From the NCBI GenBank assembly GCA_020650975.1, contig JAIPMN010004348.1:1-35679 (forward strand): a stretch of DNA of 35,679 nucleotides. The letters are read 5' to 3'. Source of the stretch: Apostichopus californicus (Eukaryota; Echinodermata; Holothuroidea; Aspidochirotida; Stichopodidae). Positions within the stretch are counted from its first letter, which is position 1. Each line of letters opens with the position of its first letter. Of this stretch, positions 22,401 through 33,206 are shown in pieces. The notes under the pieces were generated by a model. That model ran no database searches and was not told the origin of the DNA. It worked only from the letters and a program-made list of their open reading frames with translations. The position numbers and the translations under genes were made by a program.

Positions 22401-25092
22401 GGGAATTTTACTGTCTTCAGAGTCACGGATCATGGTGGAAACTGCAACATGATCACAGTCTGTCAAATTTAATTTGATACAAAAATGCGACGGTTTCAAC
22501 CATCAGCAGGACAAAAGGAGACAAACCAATAAACTTCACATTCAAACAAGTCTTCAGTTGGGATGCTTAGATTCTTGTGTTCCCCCTTGTTCAATATAAC
22601 ACTATATTACCTAGTCTGTACTTTAATGGACTATTAAACCTGTGCAGTGACTCACTAGTATAAAACTAAAGGTTTATAATAGCTCGGTATGAAATATCTG
22701 TCTGTCCCGGCATCACGGTTTTAACCAAAACTGGCACGCAATCCATATCGACTGAACCTGTAAGCAAAAGCGTGTCGTGTTTTGAAAGTAAACAGTTGAA
22801 GTTGAACATGGGATGGAGTGCACTTCAAATAGTCAGGTGTTAGATTTCTGAAAAATATGTGACAAAATTCACAGCAACGAGTTCTAACTTCCACATAGCG
22901 TTGAAGTGCTCGCTACATCTCCTCGTTTGAATAATATTTGATAGGTGCGGGAGAGTAAACCAAACACTGTCGTACTTACATCTGCTTTCCATCGAGAGTT
23001 TGCCTAGGTGTTACAAGACTCTGAGTTAGTACATACTAAAGAGCTGTTACACCTGAACACTTCCTATGCATACCGTAGTCAGAACAGAAAAGGTGTCTCG
23101 TTTTTTCTTTCGTTAAACGAGGTCAGGTCCCGGGAGATGGCACTGGGTTTTTTTTAGTCAGGTGTTTCGAATGTGAGTTGTCTTTGGTTGCATAGTGTAT
23201 TATAGATAGATCAATACAGGTGACACGTTTTAGCTACTGTTTACCGGTAGCTATTACAGCTGCAGTTAATTGTTGTATGATTCCAGGTATTAAAAAGGAT
23301 AATAATGTAAGGAAATGAGATACTTTTTTTGGTCAGAAATGTAAAATAGAATGACATTGTAGGTTACTAGAATAAAGGTCTAATAAAACAGAAAATAGAA
23401 TGAAAGGTATGAGGCATGGTTTAAATGAGAATTGTGTCCATGTGGAGTTGTTACAGTAAGTTTACAAAAGATATTTTGAGTTGAAAATTAGTATTTTGAA
23501 TTTAAAGCGGATATCAGTGGTTAATTGTGGATCAGAGGATGGTATGCTTTTCCAAACCAATAGTCACGTAAATATGTTTCTCCTCAAAACCATAAGTACA
23601 GCTGTTGTAGATGCTAGAGTGAATCGAAATATCATGACATTGAAACAAGTCCGTTTTGTATCAGAATTGAAACGGTAGATTTAGTAGTTGTTGATTATAG
23701 AAAACCCGGTGAAATGAAATACAAATATTTTAAATTCAATTTGACTAAACAGTTAGAGAAATATTCCTGGCAATTTTAGTTACTCTTCCTTTTTAGTAAA
23801 CATAAAAAACTCAATAAAAGAGGCCAGTTTTACTATATATATAAACTCTATATTTTTCAGTATAAAAAACAAACCCTTGACTTTTCGGTTGTCTACGTTT
23901 CACGTTTTGACTTGTATTTATGTATTGATTTTTACTTTTTCCTTTGGAGTTTGTGTCTTTGCCATTTACAGAAGTAGATTTTAATTTCAGTAACAAATTG
24001 TTTCTTAAATTTTGCCATGGAAAAGACTTACATACTGTAGGTGCTACTAACAATTGACCGCCAGTCTCTACTCACTAATAAATAACCTGATAGGACCGTA
24101 CTTTTTTGGGGGATTAACTGTTCGTTCCATCTGTCCAATTAGTCATATTCTGTTGCATATGTAGGTTTTTGTTTGATCTATCTTTTGTTGTCTAAAGCAG
24201 CTGATTGCCTTTAATAAATAAAATGTTTAACGCTCATGTATAAATTCGGAGTAAAATCTTGTTTATTCGATGCCAAATAAAGGCATGCATTGATATACCA
24301 AGAAACTAATGATGTAACTACGTTTGTTTAAGCATACATGCAGGCAGTCAGCTTATATTAGCCACACTGTAATCACTTAATGACATTAGCAAGGCTCACA
24401 TGCACTTATATAACGGTAGATATTTATAGATGCAAAACTAATATCAAGACAAGGGCAGTAGTGAATTCCAATGATGCCATTTTAGGGTACTATAGAACAA
24501 TGTAAAGTGGCTGGTTTTTAGTTGTCTATATACCGTACACTAAATGCAATAGTACCATTAATTATCAAATTTTCTATGTTGGCTATAATAGTACTATAAT
24601 GAATACAAATTCAGTGGAAGAACTTTATCCATTCTTCCCCCAGATTATTAATATTTCAGTTGTCAATAAAAAAAAAATTAAAATAAAATAAAAAAACATT
24701 TGAAAATCAGTTGTTAAGGTTGTGGTGACTGTGACATTTGAAAGTTTCCAGGAAACAAGTTTGCAGATATCTGGTAACTTTAACATCGTTTGCACCAGTG
24801 GATGAAATGCGTAATAAATAGCAACAGTCGCATTGCTAGTAGCTGAAAATGTAATCGAAGCAGTTGTTAATAATGAAGCATTACCAAATTATTTACACTG
24901 TATCCATAGATTATACCATCGTTTAATTGGTGACGTCACTTTTTAGATACCCGAGTATGATGCAGTTATAATAAGAAATAATAATTTAGGAATAATAATT
25001 TTTTAATTTATTTCAGGTCTCCGGACAGAAGACAGAGGCAAGAAAGTCCCGGAGAGGAAGGAACCAGTTACACAAGAGCAAGCGATTACTAA
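10280..25092 (+). CDS. SR splicing factor, SRSF3/Rbp1-like, gene B (six coding exons, 174 aa)
   Basis: Exons 10280-10419, 11668-11745, 12437-12541, 18099-18134, 18702-18791 and 25017-25092 join into an open 525-nt frame. There is one RRM at about residues 14-85 (RNP2 LFIGNI at 16-21; WVARNPPGFAYVVY spanning RNP1). A PYPGPPP linker follows, then an RS tail from about 107 with SRSRSPRRSRSR, RRSRSP and RRRSRSNERR. The C-terminus is GTSYTRASDY. Known SRSF3/Rbp1 proteins bind exonic and intronic sites and direct splice-site choice, export and 3'-end processing; I infer the same here. The ATG at 10280 was chosen because it aligns with gene A's MSRYPQYD start and has A at -3; the longer open frame begins only at a GTG. 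The gene spans 14.8 kb because introns 3 and 5 are long (5.6 and 6.2 kb). Calling it SRSF7-like is less likely because there is no CCHC knuckle. Confidence 0.91.
10420..12436 (+). other. Gene B introns 1 and 2 (around exon 2)
   Basis: Intron 1 is 10420-11667 and intron 2 is 11746-12436. The first 500 bp of intron 1 are rich in GCCTAG-type words. A G-run lies at about 12340-12355. Nothing else is recognisable. Confidence 0.6.
11668..11745 (+). CDS. Gene B exon 2
   Basis: 78 nt, phase 2 at both ends. The acceptor is ttgtccatgtag. It encodes NPPGFAYVVYKHRDDAEYAV and KLHG; the donor is GGACG|gtaaag. The split Arg codon here is CG|A rather than AG|A as in gene A. Confidence 0.94.
12437..12541 (+). 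CDS. Gene B exon 3
   Basis: 105 nt, phase 2 at both ends. It encodes YVCGKQVRVEFAKPYPGPPP (the last RRM strand and linker), then NINYVPRHGEKHKS. The donor is AGCAG|gttagt. A G-run (about 12340-12355) lies roughly 80 bp upstream of the acceptor. Confidence 0.93.
12542..18098 (+). other. Gene B intron 3
   Basis: 5.6 kb, mostly unremarkable AT-rich sequence with pyrimidine and C runs (14020-14045, 14965-14980, 15488-15512). The AACCAG minisatellite (13842-14000) is the only clear structure. A strong acceptor-like tract ends at about 13540 (ttctcctcatttag), but no matching exon could be defined. Confidence 0.55.
13842..14000 (+). repeat. AACCAGTTACCAATCCAGTT minisatellite
   Basis: About seven diverged units of about 23 bp in gene B intron 3. 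Each contains one or two CCAG steps, as in a 3' splice site but without a pyrimidine tract. Confidence 0.8.
18099..18134 (+). CDS. Gene B exon 4, RS microexon
   Basis: 36 nt, phase 2 at both ends, encoding SRSRSPRRSRS between split Arg codons. The acceptor follows the pyrimidine tract gtcctcctctctttgaag; the donor is TCTAG|gtaagt. Confidence 0.92.
   Translation, partial: VKVPFTTTVSF
18702..18791 (+). CDS. Gene B exon 5, RS-tail exon
   Basis: 90 nt, phase 2 at both ends. The acceptor is tgttgttgtag. It encodes SKDRQKRRSRSPDKNQRRRS followed by RSNERRDRS. The donor is TCTAG|gtaaga. It is homologous to gene A exon 5 in its second half. Confidence 0.92.
19090..19330 (-). mobile_element. Possible Penelope-like element fragment with hammerhead-like core
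   Basis: The minus strand at about 19260-19222 reads CCTTTGAAGAAG, then the hairpin GATCCTGCTAGGATC, then GAACGTCAGG. This resembles the CUGANGA, stem II, GAAAC-GUC layout of hammerhead ribozymes found at Penelope-like retroelement ends. One A of GAAA is missing and CUGA is altered, so it is probably decayed. No reverse transcriptase frame is present. The family call is from recalled similarity, not a search. Confidence 0.35.
20593..20982 (+). repeat. 13-bp minisatellite, GTATGTGTGCTCA
   Basis: About 30 tandem copies. Because the unit is 13 bp and has no stop in any forward frame, all three frames read as the same 13-residue Cys-rich peptide repeat. There is no start context, codon bias or splice support for a protein. 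It lies in gene B intron 5. Confidence 0.93.
21250..21365 (+). repeat. G-rich low-complexity patch
   Basis: Runs such as ggtggggggagggg, gagagaggggaaagagagag and a final run of nine G. G-rich in the gene B transcript; possible G-quadruplex. No coding signal. Confidence 0.6.
25017..25092 (+). CDS. Gene B exon 6, terminal coding exon
   Basis: The acceptor ttaatttatttcag is followed by SPDRRQRQESPGEEGTSYTR, then ASDY and TAA (25090-25092). A perfect gtaagt lies two bases past the stop, so the exon could end there and continue into a further 3'-UTR exon. Confidence 0.88.
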
Positions 25093-25094
25093 AC

Positions 25095-25100
25095 GTAAGT
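25095..25100 (+). promoter_or_regulatory. Consensus splice donor two bases past the gene B stop
   Basis: A perfect gtaagt follows TAA-AC. If used, it would remove the rest of this UTR and join a downstream 3'-UTR exon. No acceptor could be assigned. Confidence 0.3.
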
Positions 25101-25669
25101 CTTCTCATTCCTTCGCCAGTTAAGTCAAACTCCTTCCCAAGAGTGGATCCAGGGAGTTGGCCTCCTCCCCCTTCTGAAATGGTTTTGGCATTAAAAAGTA
25201 GCTTCATAAATAAGTTTAGTTTTAAAAGAAAAAAAAAAGTAGATAGTGGAATAACTTGGCACTCTTCATGTGCGATGATTTCTCTCTCTTACCGATTTGT
25301 TTGGCGCTATTTCGGTGATAATCACTTTGTCTACCGATTACTCGTTACCCGAATCCCCTCATCCGATAATTCCTAGATTAACCGTTTTGGGTGTTTATCA
25401 GTTACCAGTATGAGAAACATTAAATGGGCCGGTCAAAGTTTTAGCAGTCTCAAGGAGCCAACCACTTTCTGGGGGTGAGTTTCTCGGTGAAGCACCGCGT
25501 GTTTATAGACTGGAGCGCCGAAAAATGGAAACAGTGTTGAGAAATGTTTGTAAAAGAGTCCCAGAAAAATTTAGGCCAGTTGTTTAGCAGAGCCAAAAAG
25601 TCATGAAGAGGAAGCCATGTTTTGTTTGGTACTCCATTGTTTCTTGCTAACGAATGTAGACATTAGAGC

Positions 25670-25675
25670 AATAAA
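25670..25675 (+). terminator. Candidate poly(A) signal of gene B
   Basis: AATAAA 578 bp past the stop, followed by a GT-containing stretch (cagtgtgactt). It is the first good AATAAA downstream; others exist further on (for example near 27364), so assignment is uncertain. Confidence 0.35.
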
Positions 25676-28600
25676 CACAACATCATCTTCAGTGTGACTT
25701 CGAAACTTTGAAATCATCTCAAAAACTGCGTAGTTTTCGAAGATAATATACAAACATCGGAAAGCAGACAAAGAAAGCAGACCAGTACTACTGCAGGTGT
25801 GAGCAGATGAAACCCTTGGTCCACGGTTGTTGATAAAACAGGGGTATGAATAGGTTCAACGTTAAACCTTGGGGGGAAAGAAAAAAAGTACTCGTTTGGA
25901 TCATAAAAGTTTTAAGGTTTGCACCCTCTCAAGTTGTGGTTACTCAGTAATATAGAATGTGGGAGCCATTGAAAAGTATGATTACAGTATGGTGAAAGTC
26001 AGTCTGTTATACTTGATATGAACGCATGCTACCTTCATGATGACTGACTGACGTGCATAAAGTTGAACAATGATATCAACATGGACTGGTGAATCAACAT
26101 CATCATTATAGACTTTAATTGTCCAGGGTATGTAAACATGAAAGTCTGTCCAGGGTTCTTTGTGGCAAAAGCATTTGCATCCAGGTATGTTATGATCAGC
26201 GACATTTGGGTAGTGCTGTGGCGGACCTCTTATGATTGATTGTCTGTTAGGGTAATGTTTGATATGCACAATGTAAACTAAAGCAATACATGTTGTGTAA
26301 AAGCCAAATGTTGGTGTGTGTCGTAGTCAAGTTGCTTTTTAACAGCAACGTGGTTATGATCCAGCATCCATTGATATGCCAAAACGTCATTTTAAGGATA
26401 GATGTGGAAGAATAACTTCAGTCTAATCAAGTATCGCAGCCAGTTTGTGATTCTGTAGAGTCGAATGGAATGTTATTCAATTAATAAACTCAACAAGGAA
26501 GACATTTAATTGCCCACTTGTAAATGTATCAACAAAGGGTAAGTTTCCTCACTGAGACATTTCAATAGTTTTTACAAGTTGACCAAATTCCAAATGTCTT
26601 AATGTGTCTATGGTACAACTAGTATTGTGCAGTTTCAAACCATTTTAAAAAGCGTGCTTCAATCTGGAGGCATTTAATAGATTCACTCTTTGATGTATTT
26701 GTCGATCCACTCTCGTTTCTGTTTATCTTACTTTCAGAGAGTATCCCAGCTGTTTTGACTCAAGGGGTGAAATTGTATAGTCTGGTGATGTCCAGTATAC
26801 CAAGCCAAACAGCACAGTGTACATACCAAAGCCTTTACTCATATGAAGTCAAACGCGAGTGATACCTGGTCTCACAAAAAGACCAACATCACACTCAAAG
26901 CAACTGATGTGAAGGCTACTTAGTGTTTTTATATGATCTGTTTATAAGAGGGTGGTGGAGGGAGGAGTGGGTTCTTTTAAGGGGAGAGGATGCGAAAAGT
27001 TGAGGGTGAGTTTGGGAATCTTGTGTTACGATGGAACCTAGAACCTTATATTTAACAACAATTAAAACACACTTGAATGGTTGCAAAGTAACAGTGTTCT
27101 TTCCAAGGCATTACTCTTGCCATTCAAACTTATAAGGAGTAAGAGATATCTTGAAGTATTGTTTTCCTGTTTTCAATCTCACCATGGAAACTCATGCATT
27201 AATCGAAGATGATTGCTTTCCGGGTTGTCGACTGTGCCATGGTATATTTTGTGTAGTTCAAGATAGATATTGTACTCCAGTCGTCAACCCAGCAGCTACC
27301 AGTCAGAGACGTACACGAGACCCGTAATAATATGCAAGAGTGTCCTGGAGAGGGAATGCACTGAAATAAATGGAAGCTTATCCCAGGAAAAAGATAATCA
27401 AGGTTTATTGCTAATCATGTAGTGGTTTAGACTGGAGAGAATCAAAGATGAGGTTTTAGTTAGTTTCTCAGCTTTTACACCGATTGGACATTCAAGATGA
27501 CATGTCAGTCATCTTTTAGTTGTCTTCTTAGGAAAAATTGAATAAGAAAGTTCCATTCCCATTTTACTTGAAATAAAGAATGGAAAGTGTGGAATAGTGA
27601 ATGCAGCTACTAATGATGTTTGTTCATGGCACTGTTCAATAATTGGTTTGTATTGTTCTCTCGTGGTGAAATATGTTTTTTTAAGGAAAGTCAAAAATTT
27701 TTGCAATTTGCACACCCCCCCACCCCTCCTTACCCTCAAAACAAGCTGTAAAACACTAACACAAACACTAAACACTGTAATCGACTGAGGGGATTTTGTT
27801 TTAAGTTTTCTACGATTGTTATTCAAAAAATATATGCAGCTATCATTGTGCTGGACGTTTGCATCGGATGGAGAACGATTTTCGAAGGTACACCCTACAA
27901 ATCGTTGCACAACTTAATTCTGTTTTTATGTTTTAATGGAAACCACCCTTGGATCTTGATTTCATGATGTGTGCTTATTGAGAGTTTTGATATTTTTATA
28001 TGAAGTATGATGACCATTATTCTGATATGTATAAGACACTTTAACGAATCTGTTTTTACCTCAAATGCTGAAAATCTTTAGTTGAAGAACTGATCTTGTT
28101 CGATAAAAATCCATCAAGTGTGTGATGTTAAACATTGGTTTATATTCCTGCTGCTAAGACTCACAGAATTTCAAGATTCGGTCATGGAAATAAAATTTTC
28201 TCTTTGTCGTGAATTTGTTAAGAGGTAAAAGAAGGAAAGAGAAAAAAACAACAGAAATAAAGCTTTTCTGTTATTGCAGACGAACAATGACACACAAGCC
28301 CGGGAAACAAAGAGACATTGTTTCAAATTGGTAAATTTTTTTTCAATGTGGTGTCCCACAGAATAACAGTTCATGAGTGGTTCAAATATCATAGAACTAT
28401 TTTAAGTACAGCTAGTGATGCATAACTTAGTTTGAATGAGATAATCTTTTATTCCTGGAAACACAAGAAATAAGCAATGTTTTAGTTGACGATATACAGT
28501 ATGTTTTCTCTTCTTTTTTGACCTACTTTCAAATTTTGGAAAATTTACTAATTTTATCTCTTAAACTCTTTGTATTCTGGATATGAAATAAATTATAACA

Positions 28601-29356
28601 TGGAAATCCTTTGCAAAGGTTAATTTTCCTGGAAGTGAAATGGGAAGAAAGCAACTATGTAATGATTTTTTTTGTAGAAAGCAGAGGAACCATCTCAGTT
28701 CTCTCTTAGTGATCTCAGATCAGAGGGTCGTTAGTAAGAGGGTAAAGTTGGAAGAACATACTGTTCCTTGTCAGGTTCAGACCTTGTCTTGGTTCAGACA
28801 ATGCATTATAACTAAATGTTGTTACTCTGAAAAAAAGAAAAAAATTCTCCTATTGGATAGTATCAATGTAAGCCAAAAGTCTACCATGAAATATTTTAGT
28901 GCTGTTGACTTTGTACCATATAGCATCTCTCTGGGTATCTTTGGAATAACAGCTGTAATTAACTTCTTCTGGTCATAGACTTTTTTTTGGTCATTCTCAA
29001 TTTTACCTGGATATAAAAAGGGATTAAGGGTGTTTTAATATGGGTGTTTTAATAAGTTGGTATTTTTAATGTTCATAACATTGTTATTGATATTAAGATA
29101 GACTTTGGTGCAGGGACTGATATTGGTGTTTACAGTTTTGTAAAGCAAATTTTTATGTCTTTTTAATTTTTGTTGTTAAGAAAATACTTTTCATTCTCAT
29201 GTACTAAAAACTGCTATATATTTGCTAAGCTATTCTGCCATGCTTGTTTTGTATTACAGATAAGTCATTCTCCTGGAGGTTGGGGGGGGGGGTGGGTGGG
29301 GGAAGGGTGCAGTGGTGTATGAGTAACCATGGTTACTATTACTGTTCATGCATATT
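25676..29356. other. Intergenic stretch without recognisable genes
   Basis: Open frames here (for example 25982-26269 minus, 27509-27910 minus, 28640-28978 plus) lack recognisable domains, exon borders or repeats. A short C-run sits at about 27713-27725. I see nothing else to annotate. Confidence 0.5.
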
Positions 29357-29470
29357 GATGTCAGAAACCCTCGCTGTCCATCTACATCCCATCAGACGTG
29401 ATGTCAGACACTCTCCTTATCCATCGTCAGCCGTGATGTCAGACACCCTCGTTGTCCATGGTCATCACAT
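29357..29470 (+). repeat. Short tandem repeat, GATGTCAGACACCCTCGTTG units
   Basis: Three copies starting at 29357, 29400 and 29435, each with GATGTCAGA..CTC and TCCAT; a partial copy follows. The spacing is 43 and 35 bp. It lies just left of the TTAA-flanked element. Confidence 0.7.
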
Positions 29471-29528
29471 TGCTATCAGACATGACTTTCTTACTCTCTT
29501 TACAGTAGTTTGCAGTACTTCTGTTTAA

Positions 29529-29884
29529 AGGCATTGAAGACTCGCCCAAACCGCCTGCTGCCCTCTGAAAAAGTTAACTTTCCGTTGATTGCAAGTGAAG
29601 TTTTTTTCTTGTCGCTACAAATTGCAGACAGTAATGAAACCTGATACCTTGTTATCTTTGATCTAGACCTGAGATGTCCATCCCTGCTATGTACACTGTG
29701 TTGTGGGTATTGACCGTAGCTGCATGTATTGACTGTACACTAGTGTCTAATTACCGTCGGTAGCAAGCTGTGTGTGTATTTTCTGTGATCGATGGTGGTG
29801 TCTAACACTTCTGTTACACCTCATTCGAAACTAGGTCAGATTACCGGCATGAGACGTTTCTTTGTGCGCGAGTCTTCAATGCCT
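29529..29884. mobile_element. MITE with TTAA target duplication (Kolobok- or piggyBac-like)
   Basis: A perfect 17-bp terminal inverted repeat, AGGCATTGAAGACTCGC, at both ends, with TTAA directly outside each (29525-29528 and 29885-29888). 356 bp long, no coding frame. TTAA duplications are known for Kolobok and piggyBac. The ends start with AGG rather than the CCY usual for piggyBac, so Kolobok is preferred. Confidence 0.8.
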
Positions 29885-29888
29885 TTAA

Positions 29889-31195
29889 GTTCACCATTGC
29901 CAGAATCACCACCCTTGTGGGTTCTGGAAACGTAGAAAGGCGTTAGCAGCCGTCTTCTTTCAACTCGAATGTGTTAGTCTCACCATTGTATGGGAAAAAG
30001 AATCCTGCTAATTCATGTTCATAACTTGAATGATTTTGTTGAAATTTGCTGAAATATGACAGTAAGGCATAATCAAGTAGTCAACATTTGGATTTACAGC
30101 CGTGTCTTAAATTTTAGAAACTTGGAAAATGATGCATATTTTAAACTTTTCTGAAAAAAAATGTGGGATTTGTTTTACTTTGAAAAATGGTTTCCATGTA
30201 GTTTGATGGTATATTTCAGGATGTGGAGCAAGTGTCAATTTGTATTTTCTCACTTTAAGTCACTTGGAAGTCACTTTACAACTTGCAGATACACTTGATC
30301 GAACTACTACATTGAACTGTCTTCGTCGTTGTTGATACTGTTATAGCATGAAGGTTTCTTTTTCTTTTACTTTCGTGGTAGAAATGAAGAGATTAAACCA
30401 ACACCTTGACTCAAGTTTGGATTTGTTCACGTTTGTAGATATCGTTCAAGTTATTTTGCATTCCATTTACGGAAAGTTATCACAAAGGGAAGGGACGAGT
30501 ATTCAATGATTTCATATCGGTGAGAGGGTGGAAAAGGAGGGGGTAGGTTTGGGATTAATAGCAAAGAAATAAAAAAGGCAACGAAAGGAATCTGTTGAAA
30601 GTTGTTTATAGGTAGTCTCGTTACTATGATGTATGGTTTTATTTTACGTTGTAATATTGTTTTTACATTTTTTTTTATAAAGAGAAAATATGGAAACTTT
30701 TGATGATAAATGCATAGGCCTACTCATACATCCATTTCTTTCAACATTTATATGGATGGGGAACAGGTGGGGGTGTGGGAGGGAGGAAAGAAGCAAAGGG
30801 ACTTGGTACTTATAAGGGGGACATTTTTTATTGATATATTTTACTAATGTCCTTATTGGTGTTGGCACTGACAGTGTAATAAAGCAGTCACAGGTCTTAT
30901 GCATCTTTCAAACTGTTATTTCTCTTCTTTATGTATTTGATTATTTTAAAGATTAATTTAGAGTAAAACTCTCCAAAATTAATGCAGCATTATGACATAT
31001 CCTATGTCTGCATTAGGTTTCCATTGCCCTAAAGCAACCTGCATCCATGACTCCCCACCCCCTCCCCTTATAAAATGTTCAAACCTCTCCCTTTTTAAAA
31101 AAAAACACCAGCCACTCCTCCCCTTCTAAAAAGTGCCCAAAGTGAGACATGCTATATTTTTTAGCTTATGAAGGATAATAGTAGAGAATAGTTTT
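29889..31195. other. Intergenic stretch without recognisable genes
   Basis: AT-rich, with a purine-rich patch near 30525-30545, a GT/GA-rich patch near 30765-30790 and a C-rich patch near 31050-31080. I see no exon borders or coding domains. Confidence 0.5.
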
Positions 31196-31235
31196 TGTAT
31201 GTGTGTGTATGTGTGTGTGTATGTATATATGTATT

Positions 31236-31460
31236 TTAGATCCTCCTGCAAGCAGGAACTCACGAAGAAGCCTCATTGGCTTATTAAAGCCGTAAGCTGA
31301 CCGAAGTCAGTCTCTTAGATTCATATATTAACGTCCATGATTATGAATTTTCAATTTGCAACAACTCTGTAACTGGACGACATTCATTAATCTTGGAGTG
31401 ACCCGAACTCGGGACCTTATGATTGAAAGGCACCGGGGTTAACCACTGAGCTAACACTCC
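31236..31460 (-). mobile_element. tRNA-derived SINE
   Basis: The minus strand begins with a tRNA-like head (31460-31395). GGAGTG at the start pairs with CACTCC at its end. An A box (TTAGCTCAGTGG) and a degenerate B box (AGTTCGGGTC) provide the internal pol III promoter. A body of about 160 bp follows, then a CA/TA-rich tail (31235-31196). The head is 66 nt, and its D arm does not fold as a true tRNA. Confidence 0.7.
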
Positions 31461-33186
31461 TTTACGGATTTTTCATCCTGATTATTTTTCCGCCCCTTCA
31501 TCTTACCATACCTATATCAATCAATATCATATTTGTTTATATTTAATATTGTATCAAGGTAGATTCTATCTTAAAGCTGTGCTTTTCTGTTTTAATCTTA
31601 TTGTTGATTTATCCTTGAAATTTATTTTATTTTTTATTTGATTTTTGTTTATTTATCATTGTTCATTTGCTTAAAATTTCATCACAAATGCAACTTGTTT
31701 GTAAGATTATTTTTTCAGTGGGTAAACATGAATTAAACCAAAAAAAAAAAGGGAAAAAAAGAAGACATTTTCCACGTCAATTGCCATGATGACATCATTC
31801 ACTCGACTGTTGCCAGATGCATAAATTAATGCATTCACAAAATATCATATTTGAAATTTGCATAATTTTGTAACACAAGTTGCTATAATGTGGTTTACTG
31901 CTGTAAATGCAAAAAAAATTACAATATATTTAAGCAATCTACCTTTAGCCACCTGAATAATGATCTTTTCTTAATTAGTCACTGCTGATATTATGTCCAT
32001 GTCAAGGGTACTTCACCGACAACAGTTGAAAGAGGACAAGAAGACTGAACTGTTAGGGATTGCAAAGGATGCTAATTATTTTATTTGGTCACACTAAATA
32101 ACACTTTTGGAGTAAAATTGAACCTCTCGAAAACTCGTACAAAAAGAGAGTAATCTGCAGAGCTTATTAAAATTATAATTCAGAAACATTGGGTCTCCCA
32201 TCAATATGATCTATTCTATTTTAATTGCTAGAAAAATATTAGAAAAAGTTATTTCAGAAGAGAATAAGTTAACAATGATTGCATTGTGACACAGTTAAAT
32301 AGATACATGAATTTTCACACAGAAGCTGAGACCTAGGAGAGCCTTCCCAGAAAACTCATTCCACTTAAATGCAGTTCAGAACTAAAGAGAACAAAATCAA
32401 TTTTGGCCCACACGTCCTAATCGGGGAGATAAATAGAATTCAAACAATTTTGCTCCATGCAATGGAAATAACTCATGGAAATGTCTATAGGTGCTTGACG
32501 ACATATTTGTTGCAGGATTGTTACTACAATCATTATATATGGCCAATTATCACAACCTATCAATGCATACCTACAGAATTCAAAGCCTAACCAATGAATT
32601 AAGTTACATTAGACCAAAGAATTATCTTGGTCCTTAACTTGATGAAAATAGAGGGCAGCAGAGCAGTATTTTAGGGACAGTTTATTATACAACCCTGTCA
32701 AGTGGTACAGTTTGCCATATAGGTGTGAAATACAGATCTAACAAGGCCAACAAACTAACACCAGGATTAATTGTAAATTTTACTTTTCAATTTTGCAAAC
32801 TAATGGTAGGATTATTTTCAATTTTCATATTTGAAGCAATGTAATTTTGCTATTAGTGTAAAGGCATTGAAATATTTTCACTAAAAGTGTACATTAAAAA
32901 AAAAAAAAGTTATTGAAGGGGGTTTGCATAGTAGTTTTACCCAATAGATTAATACCACAGACAATGAAATTGGTATAAAAAATGTATCAAAATGTGTAAA
33001 AAGGTAAATTAAGGTAGAAAAAGTCGAAAATAACCGACGACGTAGCATCGAGGGAAGTATGAAAAGCTACTTATTCATGTCACTGTACTAAACTTGATCA
33101 AAACAAAAAAAAATACAAAAATATTAAAAGGAAAAATTTGCAGCATATTTCTATGGGATTTCCTCTTCCAATTCAGGCTCCAAAAT
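31461..33186. other. Intergenic stretch and 3' flank of the acidic-tail gene
   Basis: No coding exons recognised. It has A-runs at about 31739-31760 and 32896-32908. Part of the right side should be the 3' UTR of the minus-strand gene ending at 33187. Confidence 0.5.
32681..32686 (-). terminator. Candidate poly(A) signal of the acidic-tail gene
   Basis: AATAAA on the minus strand about 500 bp past the stop at 33187. No other evidence. Confidence 0.28.
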
Positions 33187-33206
33187 CTACTCTTCATCAT
33201 CGTCAT
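33187..33206 (-). CDS. Terminal coding exon of acidic-tail gene
   Basis: The acceptor ttctgtttccag is followed by 20 coding nt (split Asp codon, DDDEE, TAG). It is short, but the phase fits the exon before it and it continues the acidic composition. Confidence 0.55.

Larger units (their letters stand above)
18792..25016 (+). other. Gene B intron 5
   Basis: 6.2 kb between the last two coding exons. It contains the Penelope-like fragment (about 19090-19330), a purine-rich stretch (19370-19420), the 13-bp array (20593-20982) and a G-rich patch (21250-21365). The remainder (21400-25016) is AT-rich, with no gene or repeat I can name. Confidence 0.6.

Noticed and set aside
25013..25207. Minus-strand open frame over gene B exon 6
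   Set aside because: Antisense shadow of the terminal exon; no domain or splice support.
31395..31460. True tRNA gene
   Set aside because: Only 66 nt, no proper D arm, degenerate B box, followed by a SINE-like body and a CA/TA tail.
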